A stretch of 45,281 bases of DNA from Mycoplasmataceae bacterium (GTDB taxonomy: Bacteria > Bacillota_I > Bacilli_A > Mycoplasmatales > Mycoplasmoidaceae): NCBI GenBank assembly GCA_016288695.1, contig JAEELD010000026.1, positions 81,774-127,054 on the forward strand. The letters run 5' to 3'. Positions 32,432-40,952 of the stretch are shown here, one piece after another (the stretch's first letter is position 1; every line of letters begins with the position of its first letter). A program made the position numbers and the translations under genes. The notes below the pieces were generated by a model, which did no database searches, had not been told where the DNA came from, and saw nothing but the letters and a program-made list of their open reading frames with translations.

Positions 32432-32538
32432 TTATTCCTTTATTTAACCTTTATATTTAAATAATATTATTGATTATGTAAATTTATTAATCACAGCTTA
32501 GTAAATTTAAATTATTCGAAATTAATCTATTAAATTGA

Positions 32539-32544
32539 TATAAT
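32539..32544 (+). promoter_or_regulatory. Promoter -10 box of the tracrRNA
   Basis: A perfect TATAAT followed seven bases later by the predicted tracrRNA 5' end at about 32551. A poor -35 candidate TTCGAA lies 18 bases upstream. Confidence 0.6.
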
Positions 32545-32550
32545 ATTAAT

Positions 32551-32662
32551 GCTAATTTTTTTAGTATCAAAATTAGCTTTGCTTACAGAATAATGATACT
32601 AAATTACAATAAGGCTTTATGCCGTATCCGCCTGACCTCTTCATGAATGTCAGGTTTTTTTA
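32551..32662 (+). ncRNA. tracrRNA of the type II CRISPR system
   Basis: The segment from 32578 (TTTGCTTACAGAATAATGAT and the following AC) is 22 bases exactly complementary to the CRISPR repeat, then continues with wobble pairs through CTAAATTA. AAGGCTTTATGCC forms the short nexus hairpin seen in many tracrRNAs, and CCTGAC...GTCAGG with a run of T ends the molecule. The 5' part forms a 9-bp hairpin (GCTAATTTT/AAAATTAGC). Ends are predicted, not measured. It guides RNase III processing of crRNA and binds Cas9. It lies upstream of cas1, not next to cas9. Confidence 0.92.
32632..32660 (+). terminator. Rho-independent terminator of the tracrRNA
   Basis: CCTGAC (32631-32636) pairs with GTCAGG (32649-32654), with an inner TTCATGAA palindrome, and seven T follow. 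cas1 begins about 25 bases later, so cas1 expression may depend on read-through. Confidence 0.75.
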
Positions 32663-32685
32663 TTTTATATGTAGTGGAGGTATAT

Positions 32686-33558
32686 GTGGGATTTAAGACA
32701 TTAGAGATAGTTGATGGGGACACATTAAAACTATATCTCAATAATCTATTGATATATAAGAATGAACACAAACTAATTATTCCAATTGATTCAATTGACG
32801 CATTAGTTATTGATAATTGTAGATCGAATATTTCAATCCAATTGTTAAATAAGTTATCTGAAAACAATATCTTAATAATTATTTGTGACAAAAAGCATTT
32901 GCCAGTATCACAAGTATTGCCGTTAAGTGGAAATTATAATTCTCTAAAAATCATTCAAAATCAAATCAAATGAACTAATCAAGAAAAAGGATTTATATGA
33001 AAACAAATAATAAATGAAAAAATTAAAAATCAAATTGAGCTATTAAATTTTTTAAATATTGATATAGATGAATTAAAAATATTAAAAAATCAAATTGAAT
33101 TTTTTGATATTTCAAATAGAGAAGGACATGCTTCAAAAATATATTGGCATAAACTATTTGGGAAGGATTTCAATAGAAATGATGAAAATGATATTAACAT
33201 ATTGCTAAATTATGGTTATGCAATATTACTTAGTTATTTATCAAGATCAATAGTAAAAAAGGGGCTCGATAATAGAATTTCAATATTCCATAAATCATTT
33301 AATAATCATTTTGCTCTAGCATGTGATTTGATGGAACCATTTAGACCAATGGTTGATTACTTGGTACACAAATTTTATTTAGAAAATAAATGCCTTCTTT
33401 TAACAACCCTGAAAGATGAAATAATTAAATTATTTACCAAAAAAATCAAAATAAATGATCAATTCGATTATTTTAATAATGCGATTGATAAAACAATTGA
33501 CTCAGTTATTAAAAATATGAATATTCCAAACATACATATAGATTATGATAAATTCTAG
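32686..33558 (+). CDS. cas1: CRISPR adaptation endonuclease Cas1
   Basis: 290 residues. GTG 32686 with GGAGG five bases upstream is chosen. An ATG at 32647 lies inside the tracrRNA terminator and is rejected. The N-terminal beta domain (LEIVDGDTLKLYLNNLLIY, IPIDSIDALVIDN) and the helical catalytic domain are complete: NREGHASKIYWHKLFG with Glu, NYGYAILLSYLSRSIVKKGLD, IFHKSFNNHFALACDLMEPFRPMVD with His and Glu-Asp residues. TGA Trp at about 32971 and 32998. With Cas2 it integrates new spacers. Confidence 0.95.
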
Positions 33559-33871
33559 ATTTATGAGAATTATGATTATTTTTGATTTACCAACTGTAGA
33601 GTCTTACGAAAAAAAAGAATATAGACAATTCAGAAAAGAATTAATAAAAAATGGGTATATAATGATTCAATTTTCAGTTTATCTAAAATCATTCAACCAT
33701 CAAATAAAATTAAATGATGAAGTAATTAAAATTAGTAAATATATTCCCAAATCTGGAAATATAAGAGCAATTTTGCTAACTGAACATCAATGGGCAAATG
33801 CGGCATTTATTTGTGGTGATAAACAAATAAATGAATTTGTGAATAATAATGAAAGGTTTAACAAAATATAA
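33545..33871 (+). CDS. cas2: CRISPR adaptation protein Cas2
   Basis: 108 residues. MRIMIIFDLPTVESYEKKEYRQFRKELIKNGYIMIQFSVYLK is the ferredoxin-like Cas2 fold. The family start would be ATG 33563; ATG 33545, overlapping the end of cas1 by 14 bases, adds six residues. Type II Cas2 forms the core of the integrase with Cas1. Confidence 0.94.
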   Translation: MINSRFMRIMIIFDLPTVESYEKKEYRQFRKELIKNGYIMIQFSVYLKSFNHQIKLNDEVIKISKYIPKSGNIRAILLTEHQWANAAFICGDKQINEFVNNNERFNKI

Positions 33872-34644
33872 TGATTAAAATTAAAAACAAAAATATTGAT
33901 GAAACATGAGAATATGAAGGATTAAAAGTTATACAAACAAAATATCCAGATAATTTTAATATTCAAATTCTAGATTCAATGAATAAAGGTGAACTTATCG
34001 TACAAATAGATGATAAGTTATGCAACTATAACAGAATACTAAATATTAATCAATATACAAAAACAAAAGATTTACACAATTTTACAAAAAATAATTCACT
34101 AATTGATGAATTATCAAAAATTATAGATTACGATAATTTGATAAATGTGACAAACATATGTGAAAGAATTTCCAAATTTAATAATGAAGTAAATAGTAAT
34201 TTTTTAAGTCTAAAATTGGATAAGACAAAAATATTATCAGCTATTTTTGATATTGATGGTGATTCATTTATGAATGAAAATGAATTAAATTTATTCTTAG
34301 AAAATAATAAAAATACAAATGATAAAAAGCTTATTGTACTTTGCAACATAAAATGAATCACAATGAACAAAATTTTAAAATATTTAAATTATTATTATTT
34401 TTTGATAATAACATCTGATTTCACTAGTTTTTTTAAAAATTATAAAAATGACAATCTTGATGGAATCTTAGTAATAAACAATGATAATAAATTTACTGAT
34501 TTAATTGATTTTTGCAAGCTTTCGGAATATTTAACTCAAAAAACAGGAAATCCTATATCTGAGGAAGAATTAATAAGGGGAATATGTTTAGATAAAAATG
34601 ATGAAAAAATCGAAAAATTTTGCGATTTAATAAAAAAAATTTAA
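33871..34644 (+). CDS. Putative Csn2-like adaptation protein
   Basis: 257 residues in the csn2 position, directly between cas2 (overlap TAATG) and the array. It begins MIKIKNKNIDETWEYEGL. Its second half has an order like Csn2: LSLKLDKTKILSAIFDIDGDS, NELNLFLENN, KKLIVLCNIKWITMNKILKYL, FLIITSDF, comparable to the helical insertion and final strand and helix of Csn2. Overall similarity by eye is weak and it is longer than the 220-residue S. pyogenes protein. Csn2 tetramers bind free DNA ends during spacer acquisition. The call rests mainly on position and length. Confidence 0.55.
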
Positions 34645-34651
34645 TTTTGAC

Positions 34652-35479
34652 GTTTTAGTTTGGTATCATTATTCTGTAAGCAAAAACAAATACCTCGATA
34701 TTTTTTTAGTTTATATTGTTTTAGTTTGGTATCATTATTCTGTAAGCAAAAACTTAAATCATTTAATAAATCTTTAACATGTAGTTTTAGTTTGGTATCA
34801 TTATTCTGTAAGCAAAAACACAAGGCAAAAACTTATCAAAACTAAAATAGTTTTAGTTTGGTATCATTATTCTGTAAGCAAAAACCCTTTTAAAAGTATC
34901 ATGATTATCCATAATGTTTTAGTTTGGTATCATTATTCTGTAAGCAAAAACTTGCTGCTTTTACTTTATTAGAAGTTCGTAGTTTTAGTTTGGTATCATT
35001 ATTCTGTAAGCAAAAACAATTTAGATTTAATTTTTTCAGTATTCATAGTTTTAGTTTGGTATCATTATTCTGTAAGCAAAAACGTTAATTTTCAAATTGA
35101 CACAACAAATGCTGTTTTAGTTTGGTATCATTATTCTGTAAGCAAAAACCAAAATACTAAATAATAATATCAACTCAATGTTTTAGTTTGGTATCATTAT
35201 TCTGTAAGCAAAAACCCAACTTTCTTTAATGCATACCTAGCAGTAGTTTTAGTTTGGTATCATTATTCTGTAAGCAAAAACATATGAATTTTTTAGAAAA
35301 GTCAAATATTGGTTTTAGTTTGGTATCATTATTCTGTAAGCAAAAACTAGTATATAATATATTAATATATTAATAGGGTTTTAGTTTGGTATCATTATTC
35401 TGTAAGCAAAAACCACAGTCCCCGAATGGTTCATCATCGCCTGGTTTTAGTTTGGTATCATTATTCTGTAAGCAAAAAT
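34652..35479 (+). CRISPR. Type II CRISPR array: 13 repeats of 36 bp, 12 spacers of 30 bp
   Basis: The repeat begins GTTTTAGTTTGGTATC and ends CTGTAAGCAAAAAC. Copies start every 66 bases from 34652 to 35444 without exception. Only the last differs (final C replaced by T, 35479), which marks the right end as the old end and the csn2 side as the leader side. The GTTTTAG 5' end and its pairing with the tracrRNA indicate plus-strand transcription. Only 7 bases separate the csn2-like stop from the first repeat. No spacer has an evident match elsewhere in this window. Confidence 0.98.
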
Positions 35480-35595
35480 AAGAACAAATTAAAGTAATAA
35501 AATAGTAAATTTATAAATTTAATGATTAACTTAATTTTATGTAGAATATTAGCATTTATTGAATTAATTAATAATACATAAAATTGACTAATATA

Positions 35596-38500
35596 TTAAT
35601 TAGACGAGAAACGCTTGTCAAATGACATTCTATTATAAACATTACCTAATATATCAGTTTCTATGTAGTCAAAATCTTCAATTAATCTATCTAAAGCAAT
35701 AGTATATTGACCTTGGCGAACTTTATAGTCAGGATTAATTTCTTTATTGTAAAAATTTAATTTTCGTTGGTAGCACATTATCGGTTTAATTTCAACTCTG
35801 TTTCTACTTGGTACACCTACAATATAGAACATTCCTTTCGAAAGAGGTTGGTTTTTTAAACAAATTAATGTATATTTTGCTACATAAACAAGATTCTTCT
35901 TTTTATTAAAACCAAAATCAATAGTTATAGGCTGTATCTCCCATTTTTGATCTTTTTTCGTTAAATGAAAACCAATATTATTTTTTTCAGTAAAAAATGA
36001 AACATATTTGCTAGATTGTTTTAATTTTGTATTAACAAAATATGAATTAATTTCACTACTATAGTATCTTAATCTTCGAATTTTTATTTCTGAATCCTCT
36101 ACATAAGCTAATAAATTTTCACCTTGTTTGTATTCAGGATTTTTATTTAAATAATTTTGAAATGGGTTAGTATTATCTAAATAGTATTCTTTATATATGT
36201 TGCTCAATGTGTAATAAAGTTTCTTGTCTGAATTAAAAATAAATAAATCATTTTGTTTTTTTGGATTTTCTCCAAAAAACTTGCCAAGCTTTTTAACATC
36301 AGATTTTAACAAATCAAGTTTTTTAATCACTCTAATTTTATTATTATATTGAATACCAGAATAAATTGTTTCTCCAAAGAATTGCACATTAGATCTACAA
36401 TTATTAATTTGTCTACTAAAAGTTGGTGGATTTTCAGATAATTTAATATTGGCATACAAATTAGCAAAATTATTAATTAATTCAGACCTATCAAATCTTA
36501 ACTCACCTGTTTCTTTATCAATAATATAATTTTCAAAATTATTTCTATATTTCGCAAAAAACCTATATGCTTTTAAAATAAAATTTTTTGTTGATAGATA
36601 AGCTAAGACAAGTGCATCATCAGCATGATGTCGGTATAATTCTCTTTGCTTACGTGGTATAAATCTTCATAAATCTTTTCTGACATAATTGGTGACTAAT
36701 CCATTAATTGAAAATAATTCCATTTTCATATCATTTAAATCATGTCCATTTTTATATGCTCTGAATATGTCTAATAAACATGAAGTAGATGCTCTTGTAT
36801 CTGCCAAATTCCTACCAATAAAATTTTCAAAATCTTCTAATGGATCTAATCTATAAGTAAGGTTATTAAATTTATCTTTTTCTTTCTTGCTAAACAATTT
36901 CTTCCATCAGTCATTCAACCTTTCAAAATCTTTTGATTTACCTGATTTTTCAAACCACTGATATGGTGTTTGGTCGCCTTTCTCTTTGTTACGGCTTTTT
37001 CTAGTCAAAACCTTATTGTTTTTATTATCCATAAGGGATTTTGAATATGGAATAATATGATCAACATCAAAATTATTTGGATATTCAAGTACTTCTTCAA
37101 GAGTAATATCATCATTATTATCATAAATATCTTTGTATTCTTGCTGAATCAACAAACATAACTTGTATATAACTTTATCCTTCAAGGAACCATTCCATTT
37201 AGAATTCCTAATCCATTTTTCAACTTCTTTTCTTCTATTTTCATTTAACTTTTGCAAATCATTCACTTTTTTTTGTTCATCACTAGAATTCTTCTCTCTT
37301 GCCATCTCGATCGCAATTGACTTTAATGAAAAATCATTGTGAAGAAATTTAATTATTTTATTAAATACCTCAATTGTTTGTCTAATTGACCTCTTTGCTG
37401 TTGGAGAAACAACTAAATTTTTTAATGCTTTATTAGGATTAATGTAAAGATTTTTAATTTTGTTTTGATTATTTAATGATCTTTTAATTAAAATGTTTTG
37501 CTGGTTTTCACCGCTTTCTGACTTAAATAATTGAGGAATACATTCATTCAAAAATTTTATAGAAAATGCATGAGTTTGTGTATATCCCTTAATTTCATCA
37601 ATCATTCCATCTAATTCATTTGAATCAATTTTTATTCCAAAATTACTAATTTCTTTTCTACATGATTCCCGAAGTTTGTCTTTATTTTTTTCTTTTGATT
37701 TGCATTCAACTAACTTATTCACTATGTTTAATTTTTCTGGTTCTTGTCATGGATTAAAATTTTCTAATTTTAATGAATGAAAAATAGTTCTTATATTGCT
37801 AAGGTCTTCAATAATAAATTTTTTATTTTTATCTATCCTATAACCAAAAATTTCATCTATATCACATTTAATAATTTTTGAAAGTCCTTTTTTTGTTAGT
37901 TTACCTTTTTCTATACAATATTTAACAATTTCTTCTTTTAATTTTTGATTAATTCTTCAATCAGGTTCTTTCCTCAAACGTAAATTATTCAAATCATTTA
38001 ATAAATTAAATAATTCAGCTGAACCTGATTTTTTAACTGATCTAAATTCATTTTCATAAACTGTGCATTTACCGATAGTTGTTTCTCATAAAGATTCGCC
38101 TTTTTTCTCAATTTTACCATCTTTATTTTTTATAAATAAACCATATTTTGTTGGTGATTTTTCTGAACCTGGGCCTTTACTATAATCTCGTACACGTGTA
38201 AATAAATGAATATATTTCTCTTTAAAATCATCATCTAACTGTTGATTTGACAAAAATAATCGAATCTCACTTTCTCAACATTTATTACTAAAACATAAAT
38301 TACATGGGTGACCAACATAATAACCATCTTTACTATAGAATTCCTTTTGAATCTCAGATGGTTTCTTTCCACTCTTAATTGAATTATTTACTATTTCCTC
38401 TATAGATTTATCTAATTTTGTTTTTTCTTGTTCATTATCATCGTTTACTTGCTCATCTGGAATATCATAAAAAAAACCACGGTGTTGAAGATAATTAAAT

Positions 38501-38887
38501 AATGCAACACATAATTCAGAATTCGACAATTTCTCTTTTAGACCTTTGATTCTTAAGTCTAATGGGATAGTACTATTGTTTTTTATTAGTTCATAAAACT
38601 TAGTTTTACTTTCTACTAACTGCTTGTTAACAATTAAATCAATAAAGTCATTATTTCTTAAAGCACGTCTTCTAACCAAACGTCGAAAATGTCTTGCATT
38701 TCTTCTTGATAAATTTTTTGGTTTACCATTTTTTTCTTCTGCTGCATCTTCGAATAACCTAACACCATATCAATATCTATTTTTAAAATTTAATAATTTT
38801 CCTTCATCATCTACAACTGCTCAACCCACTGATGCCACACCAACGTCAAAAGCAATATGTATATTTTTTTTTTTTTTTTAATTCCAT
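35596..38887 (-). CDS. cas9: CRISPR nuclease Cas9, start out of frame across a poly-A tract
   Basis: The frame from 38877 down to 35596 is open under code 4, with all interruptions being TGA Trp, and encodes about 1,090 residues. Catalytic motifs are complete: RuvC-I IAFDVGVASVGWAVVD, Arg-rich bridge helix (ARHFRRLVRRRAL), RuvC-II SIAIEMARE, HNH DVDHIIPYSKSL with NNKVLT, RuvC-III RHHADDALVLAYL. If the poly-A run were 15, the residues would be Asp14, Glu527, His610, His754 and Asp757 of 1,096. The only suitable ATG (38887, MEL then Lys) is one base out of frame because the run is 16 A. In the Cas9 frame a TAA stands at 38880-38878, and no ATG, GTG or TTG occurs before RuvC-I. Small-Cas9 size suits type II-A or II-C. 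It is convergent with the array. Confidence 0.93.
38864..38879 (-). repeat. Homopolymer tract (16 A on the coding strand) at the cas9 start
   Basis: Sixteen T on the plus strand, so sixteen A in cas9, begin eight bases after the A of the ATG. Lengths of 15 or 18 join the ATG to the RuvC-I frame; 16 or 17 do not. Long A runs are prone to replication and transcription slippage. Confidence 0.95.
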
Positions 38888-38984
38888 AATTAAATACCAA
38901 CTTAAACAAATGTTTGAATATATTATTTTACCATTTTATTCATATTTTGATAATGGATGGTTATTTGGGTTAAAGGAGTATTAA

Positions 38985-38990
38985 TATAAT
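38985..38990 (+). promoter_or_regulatory. Promoter -10 box of first coiled-coil gene
   Basis: A perfect TATAAT ends six bases before ATG 38997, so transcription would start at the ATG. The upstream sequence TTTATTCATATT(T/C)TGATA is shared with the second copy at about 40890. Confidence 0.55.
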
Positions 38991-38996
38991 AAAAAT

Positions 38997-39254
38997 ATGA
39001 TCAAAAGCGCTAAAGTTATTAAATTTAAAGTAGTAAATACTAATATAGATAAGAAATTTATTGGTAAAGATTTGGATTTGCAAAAAGTTAGGACCAAAGA
39101 TAGCCCTACAACAAAGCCAAGAGCTAAAGCTCCAGCTTGGTTTGCTAGTTTCAGAGATGAAGTTATACAAAGATTTGATAGACAAGATAAACGTTTTAAT
39201 AGATTAGAAAATAGAATTGATGGGATAGTTAATGTTAATAACTTAAAAGAGTAA
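38997..39254 (+). CDS. Small coiled-coil protein, cassette 1
   Basis: 85 residues. It begins MIKSAKVIKFKVVNTNIDKK FIGKDLDLQKV, which is almost identical to the start of the 40953-41408 protein. It ends in heptad-like sequence (VIQRFDRQDKRFNRLENRIDGIV) and a shared NVNNLKE terminus. The charged helical tail resembles DUF16-type coiled-coil proteins of mycoplasmas, but that link is only by pattern. It appears leaderless. The ToxN-like gene follows after 200 bases with its own promoter. Function unknown. Confidence 0.7.
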   Translation: MIKSAKVIKFKVVNTNIDKKFIGKDLDLQKVRTKDSPTTKPRAKAPAWFASFRDEVIQRFDRQDKRFNRLENRIDGIVNVNNLKE

Positions 39255-39278
39255 TCTATTAATATAAAAACATAATTG

Positions 39279-39302
39279 TGGAATTACTCATTCCAATTTT
39301 TA
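39279..39302 (+). terminator. Terminator after first coiled-coil gene
   Basis: TGGAAT (39279-39284) pairs with ATTCCA (39290-39295), followed by a T-rich run. A degenerate equivalent lies after the second copy (around 41430). It separates the coiled-coil gene from the RNA-toxin unit. Confidence 0.5.
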
Positions 39303-39380
39303 ATAAAGTAATGTTGAACCTTAGAAACAAAAAATAATTTTACCAATTTCATGACTAAACAAAATATATATAATAATAAT

Positions 39381-39447
39381 GTTCAACTAATAAACATGAA
39401 CTGGTTGCCCAAACCAATTAGCTTGACTAATTCGAATTGGGACTTCT
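39381..39447 (+). ncRNA. Candidate type III antitoxin RNA (pseudoknot), cassette 1
   Basis: A TATAAT at 39369-39374 predicts a start near 39381. The RNA can form GGTT/AACC (39403-39406 with 39412-39415), a second hairpin AATTAG/CTAATT (39416-39421 with 39427-39432), and a pseudoknot in which loop CCCA (39408-39411) pairs with TGGG (39438-39441). It ends 10 bases before the ToxN-like ATG. The second cassette preserves all pairs, with a compensatory change in the first stem. It could instead be an attenuator or terminator controlling the toxin gene. Confidence 0.5.
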
Positions 39448-39456
39448 AAATCATTA

Positions 39457-40056
39457 ATGAACAATAAATTTAAAATCTATGAAGTAGATCAACATCTTAT
39501 TGATTATTTACGTGGTGATGGCGAATTTGCTGATCGTCCAAGTAAAGAAGTAGATAAACAAGTATATTCACACTACGGATTAGACAGAAGAAATTCTGAT
39601 AAGTATTTTGGCGTAATTATTAAATATAAAAATTTTTCAATGTTTGCTCCTATCACTCATGATGGAGATAAAAAATGATTTAATCGAGATGATACATATG
39701 ATATTGAAAAAGTATATGATGGTTTTGGTAAGTATTCAGGTGCACTGTTATTGTGCAAAGCTTTATCTTTAGACAAAATATTAACAAAAAATGTTAATTT
39801 TCATAAACTCATTCAAACCAATTACCAATATGCACGTTTATGTATTGATGAATTAAAATATTTAAATCAACCTGAAATTCATGAAAGAGTTGTTAAGAAA
39901 ATGGCAGCATGTTTGGGAAACAAACCATCTAAATGTCAACATTTAAGAGTTAACTATCAGTTATGTGTTAATAATATTCCACCTTATCTCAAATTAATTA
40001 AATCTGAAAAAACAAAAGAACTAAAGAAAGAGCAAAAAGATGAACTAGTGAAATAA
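39457..40056 (+). CDS. ToxN/AbiQ-like type III toxin, cassette 1
   Basis: 199 residues with one TGA Trp at 39676. The N-terminal pattern FKIYEVDQHLIDYLRG, then KYFGVIIKYKNFSMFAPITHDGDKKW, matches the ToxN/AbiQ layout (Y..I...YI.YL, then GIVLEI...YLAPLTSPK.W). A strand (SGALLLCKALSLD) and C-terminal helices with a regular Tyr-Leu spacing follow. ToxN proteins are endoribonucleases held inactive by a cognate RNA encoded just upstream. The catalytic Thr of the PLTSPK region has a counterpart in APITHDG. Call is by pattern, without a database search. Confidence 0.65.
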
Positions 40057-40058
40057 AA

Positions 40059-40655
40059 TTACAATCTATGTAATTTTTCAAACAAATCTTTATCTTTTTC
40101 TTTTGATCAATAATTGATTGGATATCGCTCAGTTAAACTTCTATATAAACATTTTTCATATCTAGGGAAATTTGTTTTAAATCTTTTTATTAATTCTAGA
40201 TAAACATCCAAATCACTAATAATAACTTTATGAGTATTTAATCTCCACATTTGTTTAGTTTTTCAGCCAGAATAAACATCATTTAATTCAGGCACTAAAA
40301 AATTTATAACTCCACCAAAACCAACACTTTGATCTTGCTTTTTATCTTTGTGTGGATTTTCACAAATTAAAATATGAAGGAACAAATGTTCTAGCAAATC
40401 ACAATATACTAACTTATCAGCATATTGCCATTCATAAGGTGATTGCATAGCATATATTTTTTTTCCCAACATAATTGCATGATCTTCCATTATGTGGTGT
40501 ATATTAAGTCCCTCATTCGTCCTTTTGATTTTTGGGTTTGGGCTTCAATTCGGAGTAAAGAAATTACCTTGTGGCATACCATATTTTTTATGCAAATAAT
40601 TACAATAATTTAAATAGTTAAATTCTTTAATTTTTTTTCATTCTTTTAAATTCAT
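40059..40655 (-). CDS. Unknown protein with His-rich motif (HHxxED, EHLxLH)
   Basis: 198 residues from ATG 40655 to TAA 40059, with four TGA Trp codons. Conserved-looking elements are YGMPQGNFFTPNW, EGLNIHHIMEDHAI, SPYEWQYADKLVYCDLLEHLFLHI and VGFGGVINFLVPELN. The paired His and acidic residues suggest metal binding, perhaps an HNH-like or other nuclease fold. I do not recognise the family. It is convergent with and only two bases from the ToxN-like gene, between the two cassettes. Confidence 0.7.
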
Positions 40656-40952
40656 ATTTTCATTATAAATTTTTAAATTTCAAAAAGCAGAGTTTTACAA
40701 GAATAGGAGTAAATGAAAATCTTTATAATTTAACTTATCAAATGTTAAGAAAAAGCTATAAAACAAGCAAAAATCACCAAGCTCACTAGTTCATTTCATT
40801 GATAGTTTGGGTGCTGTAGCTAATATACTATTAACAATACGAATTCGACAATTTCAATAAATTTAACTTGATTTTTTTGAAACATTGCTCATTTATTCAT
40901 ATTCTGATATGGGTGATTATTTAAGCAAAAAGAGTAATAATATAATAAATGT
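40656..40952. other. Intergenic stretch with possible gene remnant and promoter of second cassette
   Basis: Plus-strand frames here contain protein-like fragments (around 40679-40786: NENLYNLTYQMLRKSYKTSK; and, in another frame, 40795-40860: LVHFIDSLGAVANILL) but no complete open frame, which may be a decayed gene. The right part (about 40888-40946) holds the promoter region shared with the first coiled-coil gene, ending in TATAAT at 40941-40946. Nothing else is clear. Confidence 0.3.

Noticed and set aside
32647-32685. ATG 32647 as start of cas1
   Set aside because: It lies inside the tracrRNA terminator and has no ribosome-binding site; GTG 32686 has GGAGG five bases upstream and matches the family start.
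34641-34845. Open frames on both strands across the first CRISPR repeats
   Set aside because: They are products of the 66-base repeat period (repeating FCLQNNDTKLK or SLVSLFCKQK) and have no coding character.
35480-35595. A separate leader or promoter to the right of the array
   Set aside because: The degenerate last repeat and the GTTTTAG orientation put the leader on the left. This stretch shows only AT-rich sequence and a weak palindrome.
38624-38881. Plus-strand frame ending in five Phe opposite the cas9 start
   Set aside because: Complement of the cas9 RuvC-I and bridge helix region; useful only because it confirms the length of the T run.
38700-38887. cas9 as a pseudogene
   Set aside because: The only defect is the homopolymer length; the frame is open for over 1,090 codons with all catalytic motifs, so it is kept as a gene with a switchable start.
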